A stretch of DNA of 64,000 nucleotides from assembly GCF_900172335.1 (NCBI RefSeq), contig NZ_FWFX01000016.1, forward strand, positions 24,952 through 88,951, given 5' to 3'. Below, one piece after another: positions 61,901 through 64,000 of the stretch; position 1 is the stretch's first letter; each line of letters starts with the position of its first letter. The translations under genes and the position numbers were made by a program. Below the pieces are notes generated by a model, which saw only the letters and a program-made list of their open reading frames with translations, was not told where the DNA came from and did no database searches. The stretch comes from Roseovarius albus (GTDB lineage Bacteria > Pseudomonadota > Alphaproteobacteria > Rhodobacterales > Rhodobacteraceae).

Positions 61901-62100
61901 AATTCCGTCACAAAGTTCACGCGGCACGTCAAGATGGTGGCGTATTTGTTGATATCCGCGAAAATTATTACGACAGAGAGATGGCTGACTGGGCTGTGCT
62001 ATCACCCGAAGATGCAATGATGTTGAAGCATCAGCTAGATAGCGCGCTAAATGAGTTGGGATATCATGACAGCTCCCCAATTAATTCGAAGGAACTTTGA
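61897..62100 (+). CDS. small hypothetical protein
   Basis: A 67-residue acidic product (MKFRHKVHAARQDGGVFVDI, then YDREMADWAVLSPEDAMML). AGGAG lies eight bases before the ATG, which overlaps the upstream stop, so co-translation is likely. No family recognised; no membrane segment. Confidence 0.6.
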   Translation: MKFRHKVHAARQDGGVFVDIRENYYDREMADWAVLSPEDAMMLKHQLDSALNELGYHDSSPINSKEL

Positions 62101-62226
62101 TAGCCAAAATAGGGGAGAGCTTGTCATTGAATTTGAAATCCTTTGAAGGTGTAGAACTATATCATAAGGCATAGAATACTTTTGTTACGTCGCACGCCTT
62201 TCTCCAAGTCTCAAAGGTAGCCCAAA

Positions 62227-62475
62227 TCAGAATGTACGCAGCGTTTCACGCAGCTGATAACCGCGGCGGCCCTTTTGGGCTGCGCGTTTGTACAAAGCCG
62301 CTTCTGCCTCCGCTCTCGAGGCCACATAATTCACCAACCGCTGTCCACCCTTGGTGCCAATCCGCCCCCATTCGCGGATAAGACACCATTCTCCAAACAG
62401 GGTTTGGGCGATATGCATCACGTAGAACCGCTGTTGTCGTTTTGACGGATCAATCTTTTCAAGCCGGATCTGCAT
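62227..62475 (-). CDS. WGR-domain protein
   Basis: An 82-residue single-domain protein. MQIRLEKIDPSKRQQRFYVM, then GEWCLIREWGRIGTKGGQRL and the RAEAEAALYKRAAQKGRRGY helix match the WGR domain, a nucleic-acid-binding fold known from PARPs and from small bacterial proteins. The start is ATG 62475, inside the end of the ScpB gene (17-base overlap). A longer frame to 62583 only re-reads that gene. Last gene of the minus-strand DUF1403-ScpB-WGR unit. Confidence 0.8.
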   Translation of the reverse strand: MQIRLEKIDPSKRQQRFYVMHIAQTLFGEWCLIREWGRIGTKGGQRLVNYVASRAEAEAALYKRAAQKGRRGYQLRETLRTF

Positions 62476-63073
62476 CTGTGCCCCCTGCCCCGACGATGCC
62501 AGCATCTTCCAGCATTTCCTTGTCTGGCAAATCACGCAGGTTTTGCAGATCAAACGCCACCAAAAACTGCTGGGTGGTGACAAAGGTATAGGGCGCCCCG
62601 CGGCGCGGGCTGCGCGGGCCGGTGGCGATCAGGCTGCGGGCATGCAGACGCCCGATCAGATCACGGCTGATGTCTTTGCCGAAGATATTTTTCAACCCGT
62701 CGCGGGTGATAGGCTGGTGATAGGCAATCGCCGCCAACACCGCGACATCAAAGGCGCGCAGATCCAGATCCTGCACCCCCACATCCGCTGCGGCCCGGAT
62801 CACTTGCGCATAACCCCGGCGTGTGCGCAGCTGCCAGGCGTCACCAACGGCGGCGATCTCATAGGGCCGCTCAGCCAGGTCCGCTTTCAGATCATCGATA
62901 AGCAAATCAACCGACACCCCCTGCCCCACCACGCGGATTAAATTGGCGCGCGTCACCGGCCTGGCCGAGGCAAACAACACCACCTCAATGCGCCGCATCC
63001 ACTCGCGCCAGCGCAGGGCCTGAGGCAGGTCAGCCAATTCGCGGTCAAAATCGCTGATCGGATGATCTTTCAT
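62459..63073 (-). CDS. ScpB-like segregation and condensation protein
   Basis: A 204-residue protein of the ScpB family with paired winged helices: RIEVVLFASARPVTRANLIR, LRTRRGYAQVIRAA, FDVAVLAAIAYHQPITRDGL and the RDLIGRLHARSLIATGPRSP wing, then APYTFVTTQQFL. Chromosomal ScpB works with ScpA and SMC in condensin; here scpA is absent and the gene sits between DUF1403 and WGR genes, so it is probably an accessory, plasmid-type version. Its start lies two bases from the DUF1403 stop. Confidence 0.85.
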   Translation of the reverse strand: MKDHPISDFDRELADLPQALRWREWMRRIEVVLFASARPVTRANLIRVVGQGVSVDLLIDDLKADLAERPYEIAAVGDAWQLRTRRGYAQVIRAAADVGVQDLDLRAFDVAVLAAIAYHQPITRDGLKNIFGKDISRDLIGRLHARSLIATGPRSPRRGAPYTFVTTQQFLVAFDLQNLRDLPDKEMLEDAGIVGAGGTDADPA

Positions 63074-63075
63074 TG

Positions 63076-63993
63076 TTATATTCCATAGATCCGAAATGTG
63101 TCGCGCCCGGTCAATTCACACGCAACGCCCAGCTCAACGAGACGCTCACAAAACCGCCGCGCCCCACGATCCGACAGGCCCGTGCCGCCGGCAGGAGCCG
63201 ACAACTTCGCCGGCGTAACGGCATCATGCGTCAAGAACATTTGCACCGCTGTCCCTGCCCCTTTGGCGCGCAGCTTCGGGGCCACCGCCTGCAACCGTGC
63301 TGCCCGTCGGGTCAGATCAACCGCCAACGGGAGCAGCTCATATACCGAAGACACAACAGCCCGATGGCAAGCCAGGCGTAAATCGTCCCCCCTCTTTCGC
63401 CAGTCCCCCGGCTTCAGACCTACGCTCAACAGGGGCACGATGTGATCCCAGCCAAAAGCCTGCGCCAAGACCGTATCGGCCAGAATGGCTGCCATGACCT
63501 CATCCTGTGGATAGGAAATCAGGACCCGCTCCAACACGGTCGCAACACGGGCGATCGGATCCCCCTGCCCTGAAAGGTGTTCTGTATCGAGAAAATCTCC
63601 GATCTCTTCTCCCGGGATCTGTGGCAAAGCTTTGGCCAATGTGCCCACCGATACTGGGCGGGCCACCGCCCGCTGCCAGCAGAGCAAAGTGGCTCCCGCA
63701 GGCCCAGGTTGATCGCCGGGGCGCAACAGATGCAGCTCATCGCGCAGCTCGGACCCGCGCTCGGAGCGCCCGGACAGAGCGACACAGGCCTCGGCCGCTT
63801 GCAGCGCCAGGCGCGCCCGCAGCAGCGCCAAAGGCACGCCTGAACAATTTAAAATATGATGCAGATGGCTCAGCGCGGCGCCGGACATAAAAGCCACATC
63901 CGTCAAGGATTCCGGCCGCGCCTGCGTGATCCAGGACGGCATCTGGGGTAGTGTCTCAAGGGCGTCGTGCAGGTTCGCGGGCACATATGTCAT
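63076..63993 (-). CDS. DUF1403 family protein
   Basis: A 305-residue protein of the DUF1403 family, found next to ScpB and WGR genes on rhizobial and roseobacter replicons as I recall. VAFMSGAALSHLHHILNCSG and PLALLRARLALQAAEACVAL form a helical front, LAQAFGWDHIVPLLSVGLKP the middle, and the C terminus (GTGLSDRGARRFCERLVELG) looks like a winged helix. First gene of the minus-strand unit; the ATG is only seven bases from the window end, so its promoter is not visible. Function unknown. Confidence 0.82.
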   Translation of the reverse strand: MTYVPANLHDALETLPQMPSWITQARPESLTDVAFMSGAALSHLHHILNCSGVPLALLRARLALQAAEACVALSGRSERGSELRDELHLLRPGDQPGPAGATLLCWQRAVARPVSVGTLAKALPQIPGEEIGDFLDTEHLSGQGDPIARVATVLERVLISYPQDEVMAAILADTVLAQAFGWDHIVPLLSVGLKPGDWRKRGDDLRLACHRAVVSSVYELLPLAVDLTRRAARLQAVAPKLRAKGAGTAVQMFLTHDAVTPAKLSAPAGGTGLSDRGARRFCERLVELGVACELTGRDTFRIYGI

Positions 63994-64000
63994 ACTACCA

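Noticed and set aside
1..64000. CRISPR arrays, tRNA or rRNA genes, intact insertion sequences
   Set aside because: Looked for regular repeats, cloverleaf-like segments and transposase motifs by eye and found none that could be supported. A dedicated scan could still find a tRNA.

Overview
The window looks like a piece of an alphaproteobacterial genome, most likely a marine Rhodobacteraceae (Roseobacter group) member. This rests on protein families only: glycine-betaine type ABC and BCCT carriers, dimethylglycine dehydrogenase, GcvT-fold proteins, many LysR/GntR/LacI regulators, and a WGR-ScpB-DUF1403 cassette of the kind I associate with rhizobial and roseobacter replicons. Plasmid genes (parA, parB, mobC, a truncated relaxase) and two toxin-antitoxin pairs suggest a plasmid, chromid or plasmid-derived island. 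No tRNA, rRNA, CRISPR array or intact transposase was seen.

Layout. 0-8 kb: two tandem agmatine-deiminase-family enzymes and a LuxR-type regulator, then on the minus strand an exported amidohydrolase, an N-carbamoyl amino acid hydrolase, a MOSC remnant and a type II NADH dehydrogenase. 8.5-16.4 kb: a minus-strand operon (DUF1989-GcvT fusion, betaine-type binding protein, ATPase, permease, alpha/beta hydrolase) facing a LacI regulator across tandem operators. 16.6-24.2 kb: a Tat-exported solute-binding protein diverging from a catabolic operon (M24 creatinase-like hydrolase, AtzG-like and AtzE-like amidase pair, threonine-aldolase-like lyase, aspartate dehydrogenase, GntR) across a GntR-type palindrome. 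24.5-30.7 kb: decayed plasmid backbone with frameshifted parA, a ParDE pair and duplicated gene fragments around an enoyl-CoA hydratase. 30.7-41.1 kb: acetyltransferase, two homocysteine-methyltransferase-type proteins, a 1179-residue SARP/AAA/TPR regulator, a class III cyclase and a TPR protein. 41.5-48.4 kb: a GST/tautomerase/transporter operon, an arginine-deiminase/DDAH-family enzyme, LysR regulators and an orphan HlyD-type adaptor. 48.5-49.4 kb: a zeta toxin pair. 49.8-53.4 kb: a thiazole/oxazole-modified RiPP (TOMM) cluster. 53.9-61.2 kb: BCCT carrier, dimethylglycine dehydrogenase and their regulators. 61.3-64 kb: two unknown genes and the WGR-ScpB-DUF1403 cassette.

How it fits together. 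The metabolic genes converge on scavenging nitrogen and one-carbon units from methylated amines and guanidino or carbamoyl compounds: three deiminase-family enzymes, a carbamoylase, a creatinase-like enzyme, an amidase pair, betaine-type uptake, GcvT-type demethylation and methyltransferases.

The strongest candidate for an undescribed system is the TOMM cluster. Its 109-residue precursor carries 11 cysteines in the last 54 residues. The cyclodehydratase is split by a -1 frame change exactly at a nine-A tract containing A AAA AAG, so a fused ThiF/YcaO enzyme could be made by ribosomal frameshifting, by phase variation, or the split could be a sequencing error. No exporter, protease or immunity gene is evident.
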